Shown: positions 34,003-46,100, counted from the first letter of the stretch. The stretch: DNA of 64,000 nucleotides from Myxococcales bacterium (GCA_013298625.1 JAAFIF010000002.1:1-64000), one strand, 5' to 3'. Made by a program: numbers and translations. The notes: generated from the sequence alone by a model not told the origin.

Positions 34003-36821
34003 AGCCCCGCAGGCGCGGTTCCGTCAGCGCCCACGCCGGTCTCGTTGGGGGCGCTCTCGTGGATGCGCTGCGTCCACGCGCCGTCGTTCTGCACCGGCGC
34101 GAGGGGCGCTCGCTCGTAGGTGTCCGCGCCCTGCGCGTCGAGAAACACACCCCACGTTCGTCGCATCAACCGCCCAGTGTCCATCAAGTTCTCGTACGCC
34201 GCGTTGCCGAGGGTCAGCGCCGACGGCGCACGATACGTGTCGTTTCCGCCCGCCTCCACGAAGAAGCCCGCGCCGTTGGCGTTGCCCGCGCCCAGCGCGA
34301 GGTTGGGGACGTTGTACACGTCGCCCTCGGCGCCATCCGCGAGCAAGTAGCCCACCGAGAAGTCATGGCCGGCGCCCGCGCACATGTTCTGTCGGTCCGC
34401 TGCCATGTTGTGCACGTCGCGACCGCCGCCGTCGACCAGCGCTGCGTAGGCGAAATGCGCGGCGCCTCCCTGCACGTACCAGCGCGCGTCGTACTGATCG
34501 TCGCCCGCGCCGTCGAGCAACAAGCCCATCCCGCCCCAGTAGCCCGTCGCTTGTCCGAAGATCGACGCGCGATAGCGATCGGCCCCGCGCGCGTCGCGGA
34601 GCACACCGATGCCGCCGGACATGTTCACGTTGTCCACACCGTCCGCGCGTCGACCGAAGCCGCCGCCCTGTGAGAACGACGTGTTCACCATCGGGTTCTG
34701 CGGCGAGGGATACGCGACGGGCGTCTCTTTCGCTTCGTACTGGTCGTCGCCTTCGCCGTCGAAGAGCACGCCGACGCCCCGCACGTACCCGAAGCCCTGC
34801 GCGAAGGTCCACGCTGTGTAACGATCGACCCCGGCGCGATCGACGAGCACGCCGACGCCCGCGACGGCGGCGCCCTGGCCCGCGGCTTCGACCTCGTACT
34901 GGTCGTCGCCGCCTTCGTCGAAGAGCGCGCCGACGCCCATCGCGCCGAAGCCCTGCGCCCCGCGCAGCGAACGGTATCGATCGTTGCCCGCGCCGAGGTC
35001 GTACAGCATCGCCACGCCGAGTCGGCCGCTGCCCTGTCGCAACGTCCTGCTCCGCGAGGTGCGCGAGCGCGTGTCGCGGCCCTCGCGATCGGACGGCAGA
35101 AATCCCATCGCGTCGACGCTGTGCGCGACGACGTCGTAGCCGTATTCGTCGGCGCCGCTGAGGTCGATCGAGACGCTGACGGCGTTGTCGAAGCTCTGGT
35201 TCGCGGCGATGGGCGCGAGGTAGCGATCGTCTCCGCCGAGGTCGACGAGCAGCGCCACCGCGGGGTGGGCCGCGGCTTCGTAGGTGTCCGCGCCGCCGCC
35301 GCGAAGGACGATCGAGCCCGCGCTCGTCTCGATGGTGACCGGCGCGATCATTCGATCTCGAAAACTGGCCCACGAAATCGACTCGATCGTGCGACCGAGG
35401 GCCACCGACTCGCGGACAGCGACCACCACGCCGCCGAGCAGCGCGCCGAGGTCGCGCCCGTCGCGGGGGTTGAGCGCGACGAAGCCGCCGAGGATCTGGC
35501 TCGGCGCAGCGTCGAACAGGCGCTCGCGCTCTTCTCGTGACCAGGGCCAACGAACGCCCTCGTCGCGCGCGGCGCGTGCTTGCTGCATGGCGACGACGAT
35601 CGGGGCGAGCGCTGCTTGCAGGTCTGCGGGCACCCCGGCGAGGGCGGCGGTGAGGGCGGCTTCGGTGAGCGTTCCGCCTGCTTGTGCGTCGAGCGCAGCG
35701 ATGGCTGAAGGCAACGAGAGCGACGTCGCGACGGCAGCGGGCAGCGAGAGCGAGAGCGCGTCGCCGTCCGCGCGAAGGCCGCCGGCGCTCGCGATGGCGC
35801 CCGAGAGCGTCGATGCACGCGTGTCGAGCGCGGGTCCGACCGAGCGCGCCCATCGGGCTCCGGCGACCCAGTCACGATGAACCCGATTGAAGATCGGCAG
35901 GCGAAAACGGTCCCGCGTGACGTGCGTGGGAAACGCGTCGAGGTCCGTGCGCGAGTAGAAGAGCTCCGAGCGATTGCGCATCCCGGCGCCGAGCGCGCGG
36001 TCGAGCATGGTCTGTGCTGCGCGAGGCTCGAACGGGCTGCAGTCGTCGGGCACACACGCGCGCGCGCCGCCGAGCATCGAGCAGTGCGCGTTGGGGCCGC
36101 AGTCGTGATCGACCGCGCAATCCACGGTGCAAAACGGGCCGCCGCCACCCACGAGACCGCGCTCGCAGCGCGCAGCGCCAGCGCACGCGGCGCTCTCGCA
36201 CGAGGCGCCGACGCCGCGATCGTTGACCGCGCGGCGCGCGCATTGATCGGCGCCGACGGGGTCGTCTGGGACGCACACGAGCTCGGTCGCGCCGCCCCGG
36301 ATCATCCGCGGTCGGCAGCGAGCGAAGCCGTTTTCGCACTCGAGGTCCGTCGTGCAGCGCGAGAGGCAGACGGGCTCGGGGCTGAGCGCGCAGCGCGAGA
36401 AGCGGCCCGAGCAACCCGCGGCGGGGCACGCTGTGTTGCGCGCGCTCGCGATGCACGAGGTCGAAGGGCGGCAGACGGGACCGAACGTTCCGTCGACGCA
36501 CAGGCCGGCGACGCCGTGGGCCGAGCAGCTCGCGCCGACCTCGGCGCACGCGGCGAGACAAGTGCGCAGCGACGGCGCGTTGACGGGGTCGAGCTCGTCG
36601 CACTGCCCGCCGGGTCCGCACTGCTCGTCGTAGACGCACGGATCGCAGGACGAGGGCGGCGACGCCGGACTGGCATCGCTCGAGCCCTCGGCGCTGGCCT
36701 CGAGCGCGCCGTCCGCAAATCCGCCATCCAGCGATCCGTCGGATCCGGCAGGGGCGTTCGAGCAGGCAGTTGCGCCGAGCGCAAACGAGGCACACAAGAG
36801 CGAAGCGAAGCGGGCGTTCAC
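33999..36821 (-). CDS. Large lipoprotein with Cys-rich and GDD-type repeats
   Basis: A 940-residue predicted surface lipoprotein. The signal peptide ends in lipobox LGATAC (Cys20), followed by an acidic Ser/Gly/Ala linker. A Cys-rich, EGF-like region (about 58-260) has many CxxDxxC-type spacings. A ~250-residue helical part follows. The C-terminal half has about ten repeats of the kind LVDLGGDDRY, LYDLGAGNDRY, LFDEGGDDQY, LVDRAGVDRY, each followed by a Gly-rich QG.G stretch, likely a beta-solenoid with possible Ca binding. The start is GTG 36819-36821. It overlaps the downstream ferredoxin gene by four bases. Confidence 0.8.
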   Translation of the reverse strand: MNARFASLLCASFALGATACSNAPAGSDGSLDGGFADGALEASAEGSSDASPASPPSSCDPCVYDEQCGPGGQCDELDPVNAPSLRTCLAACAEVGASCSAHGVAGLCVDGTFGPVCRPSTSCIASARNTACPAAGCSGRFSRCALSPEPVCLSRCTTDLECENGFARCRPRMIRGGATELVCVPDDPVGADQCARRAVNDRGVGASCESAACAGAARCERGLVGGGGPFCTVDCAVDHDCGPNAHCSMLGGARACVPDDCSPFEPRAAQTMLDRALGAGMRNRSELFYSRTDLDAFPTHVTRDRFRLPIFNRVHRDWVAGARWARSVGPALDTRASTLSGAIASAGGLRADGDALSLSLPAAVATSLSLPSAIAALDAQAGGTLTEAALTAALAGVPADLQAALAPIVVAMQQARAARDEGVRWPWSREERERLFDAAPSQILGGFVALNPRDGRDLGALLGGVVVAVRESVALGRTIESISWASFRDRMIAPVTIETSAGSIVLRGGGADTYEAAAHPAVALLVDLGGDDRYLAPIAANQSFDNAVSVSIDLSGADEYGYDVVAHSVDAMGFLPSDREGRDTRSRTSRSRTLRQGSGRLGVAMLYDLGAGNDRYRSLRGAQGFGAMGVGALFDEGGDDQYEVEAAGQGAAVAGVGVLVDRAGVDRYTAWTFAQGFGYVRGVGVLFDGEGDDQYEAKETPVAYPSPQNPMVNTSFSQGGGFGRRADGVDNVNMSGGIGVLRDARGADRYRASIFGQATGYWGGMGLLLDGAGDDQYDARWYVQGGAAHFAYAALVDGGGRDVHNMAADRQNMCAGAGHDFSVGYLLADGAEGDVYNVPNLALGAGNANGAGFFVEAGGNDTYRAPSALTLGNAAYENLMDTGRLMRRTWGVFLDAQGADTYERAPLAPVQNDGAWTQRIHESAPNETGVGADGTAPAGL

Positions 36822-36958
36822 GGCGCGTGAGCTTACTCCGCATCGCAGTCTCGGGGACCGCGCTGAAGGGCTCGCATCTGCGCTGCGAGCCGGTGTAGGT
36901 TCCGCGCCCTTTCGCGGCCGGGCAGCGAACCGCCGCAGTATTGGTGATAGGCCTGACC

Positions 36959-37930
36959 ATGATGAACGAGCCCAAGGCGCGGGACGCAGAGCACCGCGTC
37001 TCGACGAACCCACCCGAGCCCGAGAAGCCGAGCGCGGACCGCGCACTCGAAGCGCTGGACGCGTGCGCGCGCGTCGCAGAGCGAGGGGGATTCGTCGCTC
37101 CGCCGCCGGCGTTCGTCGGTGATTTCGCGCTGGTCGAGCTGCCCAAGCTGCGCGCGAGCTTCGAGCGAGTGATCATGGCGCGACACCCCGAGGAGGGCTT
37201 GGACGCGCTGCTCGCCGCGGGCGCGCTCGACGCCATGCTGCCCGAGGTCAAGGCCATGGTCGGCTTCGGCGACGGCGAGTGGCGCCACAAGGACGTGTGG
37301 AAGCACACGAAGCAAGTCGTGCGACAGAGCGTCCCCCGCATCGAAGTCCGCTGGGCCGCGCTGCTTCACGACATCGGAAAGATCAAGACCCGCCGCATCC
37401 TGCCCAACGGCGAGGTGCACTTCCACGGCCACGCCGAAGTGGGCGCGTCGATGTTTGATCGCCTGCAAAATCGCACGCGGTTGTTCGTCGGCGAGGACGC
37501 GCTCGGCGCGCGCATCCGCTCGTTGATCCTGCACCACTTGCGCGCGAGCCAGTACGACGGGACGTGGACGGACAGCGCCGTCCGACGCTTCGCCAAAGAG
37601 ATGGGCGAGTGCCTCGGCGACCTGTTCGACTTGTCGCGGGCGGACATCACGACGAAGCGCCCCGAGCGCAAGCGCAAGGGCCTCGAGTCGATCTCCGAGC
37701 TCGCGGCGCGCGTGCGCGACGTGCGCGAGATGGACGCGAAGATCCCGCCCCTCCCAAAGGGGCTCGGGACCGCGATCGCCGATCGATTCGCGATCGCGCC
37801 GTCGCCCAAGCTCGGCGCGGTGATGAAGCAGCTCAAGGACAAGGTGGACGGCGGCGACCTCGAGGCGCAGCGCGAGCTCGACTACTACCTCGACGCGATC
37901 GCCGAGCTCGGCCTGTTGACCGCGCCGTAG
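36959..37930 (+). CDS. HD-domain protein, related to tRNA nucleotidyltransferase C-terminal region
   Basis: A soluble protein of 323 residues with an HD phosphohydrolase domain: WRHKDVWKHTKQVV, RWAALLHDIGKIKTR (HD pair), FHGHAEVGA and LILHHLR supply the metal ligands. This arrangement is like the HD domain attached to CCA-adding enzymes, but the nucleotidyltransferase head is missing; the first 60 residues are unrelated. It probably hydrolyses a phosphoester of a nucleotide; the substrate is unknown. ATG 36959 or 36962 are equally possible starts. It is divergent from the large lipoprotein gene. Confidence 0.82.
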   Translation: MMNEPKARDAEHRVSTNPPEPEKPSADRALEALDACARVAERGGFVAPPPAFVGDFALVELPKLRASFERVIMARHPEEGLDALLAAGALDAMLPEVKAMVGFGDGEWRHKDVWKHTKQVVRQSVPRIEVRWAALLHDIGKIKTRRILPNGEVHFHGHAEVGASMFDRLQNRTRLFVGEDALGARIRSLILHHLRASQYDGTWTDSAVRRFAKEMGECLGDLFDLSRADITTKRPERKRKGLESISELAARVRDVREMDAKIPPLPKGLGTAIADRFAIAPSPKLGAVMKQLKDKVDGGDLEAQRELDYYLDAIAELGLLTAP

Positions 37931-37982
37931 AACCGAGATTCTGTGCTCCAGTACCGCCGGGAGCTCTGGCACACTCGGCGCT

Positions 37983-39833
37983 GTGTCTCAGCCTGACCTG
38001 ACCCGCTCGCACAGCGCCGTGATGGCGGCAGCGGACGACGAAGAGAAGCGCGTTCGAGCTCGCGCGTTGCGCAACTGGATCCTGCCGTTCGCCGTGCTCG
38101 CGGCGGGCGTGTTCGTGCTGGTCGCCGTGGGCCACTCCGCGGATGGGGCGCGATCGATCTACCGCGCGATGCGCCACTCCGAAGCGGGCATCGAGTCCGA
38201 CGTGCTCGGCAACGTCGCGCAGCTCGTCGGGCAAGTGCTCGGCGTGGCGATCTCAGTGGTCGCGATCATCGTCGAGCTCGCGGCCAACCGGTACACGCAC
38301 CGGATCACCGAGCTGTTCTTTCGCGCGCGAACGAACATCGTCGTGATGGGCCTGTACGTCGTGTCCGCGGTGCAGCCGATGTGGGCGAGCTTCTCGGCCG
38401 GCGCGGGCACGGTCCCCCGCGCGGCGGCGGTGATCGCGATGGTGCTGATGACCGCGTCGGTGCTCTCGCTGCTGCCGTACTTCGCGTACGTCGCGGCCTT
38501 TGTTTCTCCGCTCGAAGTGATTCGACGGCTGCGACGCGAGGCGCTGAAGGTGGTCGAGACGGGGCCCGCGTCGTCCAAGCAGATCGACGTCGAGCGGGCG
38601 CAGCGCGCGGCGGCCGAGTCATCCGAGCAGCTGACGGACGTCGCGCTCAACGCGATGGTGCACCACGACAAGGCCATCTCGATGGCGGCGATCAACGCGA
38701 TCGGCGACCTGCTCAAGGACTACCTCGAGGTGAAGCAGAAGCTGCCTGCGGCGTGGTTCAAGATGAGCGCAACCGTGCGAAATGACCCGGATTTCGTCTC
38801 TCTCGCGCCCGTCGCGCTCCAGCAGATCGAAGAGAGCAAGACGTGGTTCGAGTTCATGCTGCTCAGGCAGTACGAGATGGTCTACCGCCAGGCGCTCAAC
38901 ACGCATCGAGAGCTCAACTACCTGATCGCGAGCAACGTGCGCGAGCTCGCGGCGTGCGCGATCGAGAGCGATGACCGCGCGGTGCAAGAGCTCGCGGTGA
39001 AGTTCTTCAACACGTTTATGCGGGCGACGCTCAACGCCCGCGACGTGCGAACGGGATACAACGTGCTCAACCAGTATCGGCTGTTGGCCGAGATGGGTTT
39101 GCGCAGAAAGATTCCAGGGCTCGCGGCGTCGATCGCGCGGCACTTCAAGTACTACGGCCAGGTCGCTTTCAACATGGACCTCGGGTTTCTGCTCGAGACG
39201 GCCGCGTACGACCTGTGCGCGATCAACGAGCTCGCGTTCGACCTCGGCGCGAAGGAGCGGCCCGAGCTGCTCAAGATCTTTCTCCAGGTCGACAAGGAGG
39301 GCGAGGGCGCGAAGAAAGAGATCGCCCTTCGCGGGGTGCGCAAGGCGCAGATCAAGCTCGCGACCTACTACCTCTTTCGGCGCGACGAGGCCGCGGCCAA
39401 GCAGGTCTACCGCGACATGGCCAACGAGAACGTGCAGCGCCTCGCGTCGATCCGCGACGAGCTGCTCGCCGTCGAGTCGCCGCACTACTGGGAGGTGACC
39501 GACCGCGGGATGAACTTCGACTGGCTGCCGGACGAGCGTCGCGGGCGGCTGTTCGAGTTCTTCGAGTGGTTTGGTGACGCGCTGCCACAGCCGCGCGCGA
39601 GCATCGTGCTGCCGATGTCGGCGATGGCGCTGATGGGCTCGGCGCTGCGCAGCGCGCAGCCGATCGCGCCAGCGACGAGCACGGGCGCGCCGATCGTCAA
39701 CGCCACGGACGAAGAAGACCCGTCGCAGCTCATCCGCGATCCCGGGGCGGCCACCGAGGGCCCTTCTCACGCGCGGTCCGTCGAAGTGAGCAGCGAGCCT
39801 GCGCCGCGCTTGCCTCCGGCCGAAGACGAATAG
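37983..39833 (+). CDS. DUF2254-like predicted membrane protein
   Basis: A 616-residue protein. Four hydrophobic segments lie in the first 180 residues (about 30-50, 80-100, 118-137, 147-170), as in the DUF2254 membrane family. A long cytoplasmic helical region follows (about 190-530) with no catalytic motif I recognise, and the C-terminal ~70 residues are low complexity. The GTG at 37983 follows a CACACT hexamer (37970-37975) by seven bases, so the message may be leaderless; ATG 38022 is an alternative. It is the last gene before the rimP-nusA operon. Confidence 0.7.
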   Translation: MSQPDLTRSHSAVMAAADDEEKRVRARALRNWILPFAVLAAGVFVLVAVGHSADGARSIYRAMRHSEAGIESDVLGNVAQLVGQVLGVAISVVAIIVELAANRYTHRITELFFRARTNIVVMGLYVVSAVQPMWASFSAGAGTVPRAAAVIAMVLMTASVLSLLPYFAYVAAFVSPLEVIRRLRREALKVVETGPASSKQIDVERAQRAAAESSEQLTDVALNAMVHHDKAISMAAINAIGDLLKDYLEVKQKLPAAWFKMSATVRNDPDFVSLAPVALQQIEESKTWFEFMLLRQYEMVYRQALNTHRELNYLIASNVRELAACAIESDDRAVQELAVKFFNTFMRATLNARDVRTGYNVLNQYRLLAEMGLRRKIPGLAASIARHFKYYGQVAFNMDLGFLLETAAYDLCAINELAFDLGAKERPELLKIFLQVDKEGEGAKKEIALRGVRKAQIKLATYYLFRRDEAAAKQVYRDMANENVQRLASIRDELLAVESPHYWEVTDRGMNFDWLPDERRGRLFEFFEWFGDALPQPRASIVLPMSAMALMGSALRSAQPIAPATSTGAPIVNATDEEDPSQLIRDPGAATEGPSHARSVEVSSEPAPRLPPAEDE

Positions 39834-40195
39834 TTCAGCAGCCATGCTGCGCGCAGAGCTCCGGGCGGGAATACCGCAGAACCACCCAGCGGTTGATGGC
39901 ACCGTGACGGTGTGGCGACACCCCGCTTGAAGCGGGCTGCGTTGTCTGCTACAAGCTCGCCCGCCACTGGAGCCCTTACTCCCTGGACGTTTTCGCAGGG
40001 CCCCTCCAATGGCCGTCGTGCGCGCGCAATTCTTGTGCGGCTCGATGACCTGTGTTTCTTCGAACGTTGGCGTCGGCGCTGCAGAGTCGAGACAGTTTCT
40101 GTCCGAGTCTGATTCAAGCGGGCGGCTCCGCGACGAGAAGCGCAGAAGGTTGGCTGCAGAGCACCGACGGGCCCCGCGGTGGGCTCGTTGGTTTC
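39834..40195. other. Leader region of the rimP-nusA operon
   Basis: A 362-bp gap without a supported gene. It holds a predicted promoter (39927-39955), a 15-bp palindrome CCCGCTT-G-AAGCGGG (39922-39936) overlapping its -35, and an imperfect hairpin at 40084-40109 with GACAG / CTGTC around a TTT loop. A tRNA gene precedes rimP in enterobacteria, but none is visible here. The long leader suggests post-transcriptional control of the operon, which is inference only. Confidence 0.45.
39927..39955 (+). promoter_or_regulatory. Predicted promoter of the rimP-nusA-infB operon
   Basis: TTGAAG (39927-39932) and TACAAG (39950-39955) with a 17-bp spacer, each matching four of six consensus bases. The -35 hexamer sits inside the palindrome CCCGCTT-G-AAGCGGG, which might be an operator. 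The predicted transcript would carry a leader of about 230 nt before rimP. Confidence 0.45.
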
Positions 40196-40927
40196 ATGCG
40201 CAATTCCCTGGTTCAACAACTCGAACGCGAAATCCTGCCGTTGCTCGAAGTGCACGGCGTGGAGCTCGTCGCGCTCGAGTGGTTTCAGGGAGCGGGCAGG
40301 GGGATGCTGCGCTTGACCATCGACCGCGCCGGCGGCGATCCGCGCGTGCAGGACCCGACACGCGGCGTGGCGGTGGACGTGCTGACCCACGTGACGCGCG
40401 ATGTCTCGACGGCGCTCGACGCGCTCGAGACGAGCGAAGCGGTGGTGATCGACGTTCCGTACCAGCTCGAGGTCACGTCGCCGGGACCCGAGCGGCCGCT
40501 GCAGAAGCGGGCGGATTTCGAGCGGTTCATCGGGCTGAAGTGCAGGCTCGACATGGGGCCGAAGTACGACGGCCCATCGGCGCTGCGCGGGGTGCTCGAC
40601 GGCGCGCGCGACGCGGGCGACGACTTCATCGTGGTGCTTCGCGTGAGCGGCAAGGTCGTCGAGGTGAGCAGCGCGATGATCGCGCGTGCGCGGCTCGAAG
40701 AGATCGCGCGGCCGAAGAACGGCAAGCCCGGCAAGCCGGGCGCAACGGCCTCTTCCAAGAGGCAAGAGCGGTTGAAGGCGCGCGAAGAAGCGCGCGCGAT
40801 CAACGAAGAGCACCTTCGGAAAAAGTCATCCGAAGGGGCGTCGAGTGCGAGCTCGCACCCGGCGCCGGTCGAGGGTGGCGTCGAACACGCCGACGGTGCG
40901 ATCAGTCCGTCGGGGGCCCAGAGGTAA
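40196..40927 (+). CDS. rimP: Ribosome maturation factor RimP
   Basis: Assists 30S subunit maturation. The N-terminal domain shows ILPLLEVHGVELVALEW and LRLTIDRAGG, and the region with VDVLTHVTRDVSTALD and YQLEVTSPGPERPLQKRADFERFIG is typical. After about 165 residues a long Lys/Arg/Glu-rich C-terminal tail of ~75 residues extends beyond usual RimP (150-160 residues). ATG 40196 starts at the conserved domain. It is the first gene of the operon; its TAA lies inside the nusA ribosome-binding site. Confidence 0.9.
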   Translation: MRNSLVQQLEREILPLLEVHGVELVALEWFQGAGRGMLRLTIDRAGGDPRVQDPTRGVAVDVLTHVTRDVSTALDALETSEAVVIDVPYQLEVTSPGPERPLQKRADFERFIGLKCRLDMGPKYDGPSALRGVLDGARDAGDDFIVVLRVSGKVVEVSSAMIARARLEEIARPKNGKPGKPGATASSKRQERLKAREEARAINEEHLRKKSSEGASSASSHPAPVEGGVEHADGAISPSGAQR

Positions 40928-40930
40928 GCG

Positions 40931-42571
<1,641 letters not shown>

Positions 42572-42592
42572 GCTCTGTTGGAACTCTCGACC

Positions 42593-43195
42593 ATGAAACG
42601 AACCGATGATCGATCGAAGGACGGTGCCCACGCGCAGCGAACGTGCGTGGCTTGCCGCGCCGTCGTCGACCGCTCGGCGCTCGTGCGACTGGTCGAGGGA
42701 CCCGAGGGAGCGGTCGCGATCGACGCCCGGGGCAGCGCCGGCGGCCGAGGCGCGTGGGTTCACCCGTCGCGCGAGTGCATCCGCACCGCGGCGAAGCGGC
42801 ACGCTGCAGAGCGGTCGCTCAAGGTGCCCACGCGCGAGGTCGACGCCGACGCGCTGATCGCCCAGGCGCGTGACTCGTTCGCACGACGCGCGACCGGCCT
42901 GCTCTCGACCGCGTTTCGCGCGCGGTCGATGGCGGTCGGCGCCGACGTCGTCGATCACGCAGTGAGTGAAGGTCGCGCAGCGCTGCTCGTAGTCGCGCGC
43001 GACGCGGGGGATACGACGAGGTCGCGGGCCGAAACGCTCGCGTCTACTGGTGTTTCGCTGCGCGCGTTTGGTTCGCGCGCAGAGCTCGGAGCGTTGTTTG
43101 GCCGAGGCGAGGTCGCGATCGCCGCGGTCCTCGAGCCCCGGGTCGGCGCAGAGCTCGTGGTGACGATTGATCGATTCGCGGGGTTGGAGGGCTGA
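42593..43195 (+). CDS. YlxR (DUF448) domain fused to a L7Ae-like domain
   Basis: A 200-residue RNA-binding protein of unknown precise role, nearly always found between nusA and infB. The YlxR signature is RTCVACR (16-22), followed by GRGAWVHPSRECI. From about residue 95 the chain resembles an L7Ae/L30e-type fold (GLLSTAFRARSMAVGADVVDHAVSEGRAALLVVARDAG), so both ylxR and ylxQ functions appear fused. ATG 42593 is preferred to the TTG at 42578. The TGA overlaps the infB ATG by one base. Confidence 0.88.
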   Translation: MKRTDDRSKDGAHAQRTCVACRAVVDRSALVRLVEGPEGAVAIDARGSAGGRGAWVHPSRECIRTAAKRHAAERSLKVPTREVDADALIAQARDSFARRATGLLSTAFRARSMAVGADVVDHAVSEGRAALLVVARDAGDTTRSRAETLASTGVSLRAFGSRAELGALFGRGEVAIAAVLEPRVGAELVVTIDRFAGLEG

Positions 43196-46100
43196 TGACG
43201 ACGCAGACAGTGAAGGTCTACCAGATCGCCAGCGAGCTCGGCATGGACAACGAGGCCGTGGTCCAGAAGATCCGTGCTCTCGGCATTCCTGTGTCGAACA
43301 TGATGTCGAAGGTTTCCTCGGATGTAGCCGAGCGAATCAAGTCGTCGCTTCAGAAAGAGAAGAACGACGAGTGGGTCGAGGTGCAGCTCGACAACGGCGT
43401 GATCAAGCGCGTGCGAAAGCCGCGCCCCGCGTCGGCTGCGCCCATCCCCGCGCCGCCTCCCAAGGTGGTCGAAGCGCCCGTGCGCGTCGAGCCCAAGGCC
43501 GAGCCGGTCGTCGAAGAGCCGCCGCGCGTCGTCGAAGCGCCCGTCGTCGTCGAAGCGAAGAGCCCGCCCGCCAAGAGCGAGCCCGTCGTCGAAGCGCCCG
43601 TCGCAAAGAGCGAGCCCGTCGTCGAGGCCAAGCCGTCGGCGCCGGTCGCAGAAGCGAAGACCGACGCCGCTGTCGACGCGAAGCCCGCGAAGAAGGGCGC
43701 CAAGAAGGGCGCCAAGACTGACTCGTCCGACGAGCCCGCCGATGCGACGCCCGCCAAGAGCGAGCCCGTCGTCGAAGCGCGGACCGCTGCCGAACCCGCG
43801 AAGGTCGAGCCCAAGAGTGAGCCCGTCGTCGAAGCGAAGGCGCCCGCCAAGAGCGAGCCCGTCGTTGAAGTGAAGAGCGAGCCCGTCGCAGTCGAGGCGA
43901 AGCCCGCCAAGAGCGAGCCCGCTGCAGCGCCGGTCGTCGAGGCCAAGGCGCCCGTTGCCGAACCCCCGAAGGTCGAACCCAAGTTGCAGTCCGTCGTCGA
44001 AGCTACGCCCGCCAAGAGCGAGCCTGTTGCACCGCCCGCCGTCGAAGCGAAGGCGCCGGTCGCAGAGCCCGCGCGGGTCGAAGCGCCCGTTCCCCCGTCG
44101 ACCGTTCGCGAGCCCGAGTCGCGTCCGCAGCCCCGCGTCGAAGCGGCGAAGCCTGCCCCCGCGCCGGCGAAGCCCGCTGAGCCCGAGGTCGTCAAGACCG
44201 GCAACACGATCCACACCAAGCCTTCGTTGCCGCCCCCGGCGCAGCCGACGACCGGCCTGTCGTACTGGGACCCGGTCACCAAGACCGTCGTTCACGTGCA
44301 GCGCCCGCAAGAGGTCTCTCAAGACCGCTTGAAGAACAATCCCAGCAGCCGCACTGGCCCCAACAACCGCGGCGGCCAGCGTCCTCCGTTCGGCCAGCCG
44401 GGCCGCCCTGGACAGGGCGGACCGCAGATGGGTCCGCGCCCCGTGATGCGCGACCACAACGGCAAGCCGATCCTCCGCAGCCGCGCGTCGATGCCGCCGT
44501 CGACCATGCCCGCCGCGCACAAGCGCGTGGTCAAGATCGAAGGCTCGATCAGCCTTCAGAAGCTCGCGCAGCAGATGTCCGTGAAGGCCACGGACGTGCT
44601 GCTCAAGCTGATGGCGCTCGGCTTGAAGAAGGGCGTGAACATCAACTCGACGCTCGACGCCACCGAGGCCGCGCTGCTCGCGGAGGCCTTCGGGCACGAG
44701 GTCGAGAACGTCGAGGTCAGCATCGACGAGGCCATCAAGGCCATGTTGCCCGTGTACAAGGACGACCCCGCGGATCTCGAAGAGCGCGCGCCGGTCGTCA
44801 CCGTCATGGGCCACGTCGACCACGGAAAGACGACGCTGCTCGACGCGATCCTCGGGATGCGCGTCGTCGACGGCGAGGCCGGCGGCATCACGCAGAAGGT
44901 CAGCGCGTACCGCGTGAACACGAAGAAGGGCCCCGTGGTCTTCTTCGACACGCCCGGTCACGAAGCGTTTACCAAGCTGCGCGCGCGCGGAGCGGAGACC
45001 ACGGACGTGGCCGTGATCGTTGTCGCGGCGGACGACGGCGTGATGCCGACGACCGTCGAGGCGATCAACCACGTTCACCAGGCGGAGGTTCCGATCGTTG
45101 TTGCGCTCAACAAGATCGACAAGCCCAACGCGAACCCCGAGCGCGTGGTGGACCAGCTGCTCGAGTACAACGTGATCGCCGAGAAGCACGGCGGCGAAGT
45201 GCTCGTGGTGCCGGTCAGCGCGAAGCAGAAGGTCGGCATCGACGAGCTCGTCGAGACGCTGGCGCTGCAGAGCGAGCTGCTCGAGCTGAAGGCCAACCCG
45301 AAGCGCCCCGCGATCGGCACGGTCTTCGACGCGACGCTCGACAAGGGCAAGGGCGTCGTCGCCCGCATGCTCGTCCAAGACGGAACGCTTCGCGCAGGCG
45401 ACGTGATCCTCTCGGGCACGAGCTTCGGAAAGATCCGCGCGATGTTCGACGACCGCGGCAAGGCCATCCAGAAGGCTGGTCCGAGCACGCCGGTCGAAGT
45501 GTTGGGCCTCAGCGAAGTGCCCGCCGCCGGCGATCGCTTCTACGTCGTGTCCGACGTGAAGAAGGTCCAGGCGTTCATCGACGAGCAGAAGTCCAAGCAG
45601 GCGAAGGTCGTCCCGTCGACGGCGGTGTCGAACTTCGACTCGGTGCTGCGCGCGCACCTCGACGGAGATCAGCAGATCACCGTCGGCGTGATCATCAAGG
45701 CGGACGCTCCGGCGTCGGTCGAAGCGCTCTCGAAGGCGCTCACCGAGCTGTCGACGGAGAAGGTCAAGCTGCAGGTGATCCACTCGGGCATCGGCGGCAT
45801 CACCGAGAGCGACGTTCAGCTCGCGGCGGCCTCGAAGGTCCCCTCGACCATCATCGGCTTCAACGTCCGTCCGCAGGGCAAGACGTCGCAGCTCGCCGAG
45901 AGCTTGAAGACCACGATTCGCTTGTACGACATCATCTACAACGCGATCGAAGACATGAAGCTGCTCATGGTCGGGCAGCTCAAGCCGACGGTCGTCGAGA
46001 AGGCGCTCGGAAAGGCCGAAGTTCGCCAGGTCTTCACGATCACCAAGGTCGGGACGATCGCGGGCTGCATGGTCACCGAGGGCAAGATCACGCGCTCGGC

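Noticed and set aside
37967..37982. Second sigma-54-like match TGGCAC...GCGC before the DUF2254-like gene
   Set aside because: The -12 half is GCGC rather than TTGC, and transcription would begin about 10 bases inside the chosen start (37983). It would only make sense if ATG 38022 is the true start.
39834..40195. A tRNA gene before rimP, as in enterobacteria
   Set aside because: No T-loop GGTTCGAATCC-like sequence or cloverleaf arms could be found.
43560..44050. Direct repeats that might suggest a CRISPR array
   Set aside because: The units are in frame, degenerate and code for the IF-2 linker. There are no unique spacers and no cas genes.
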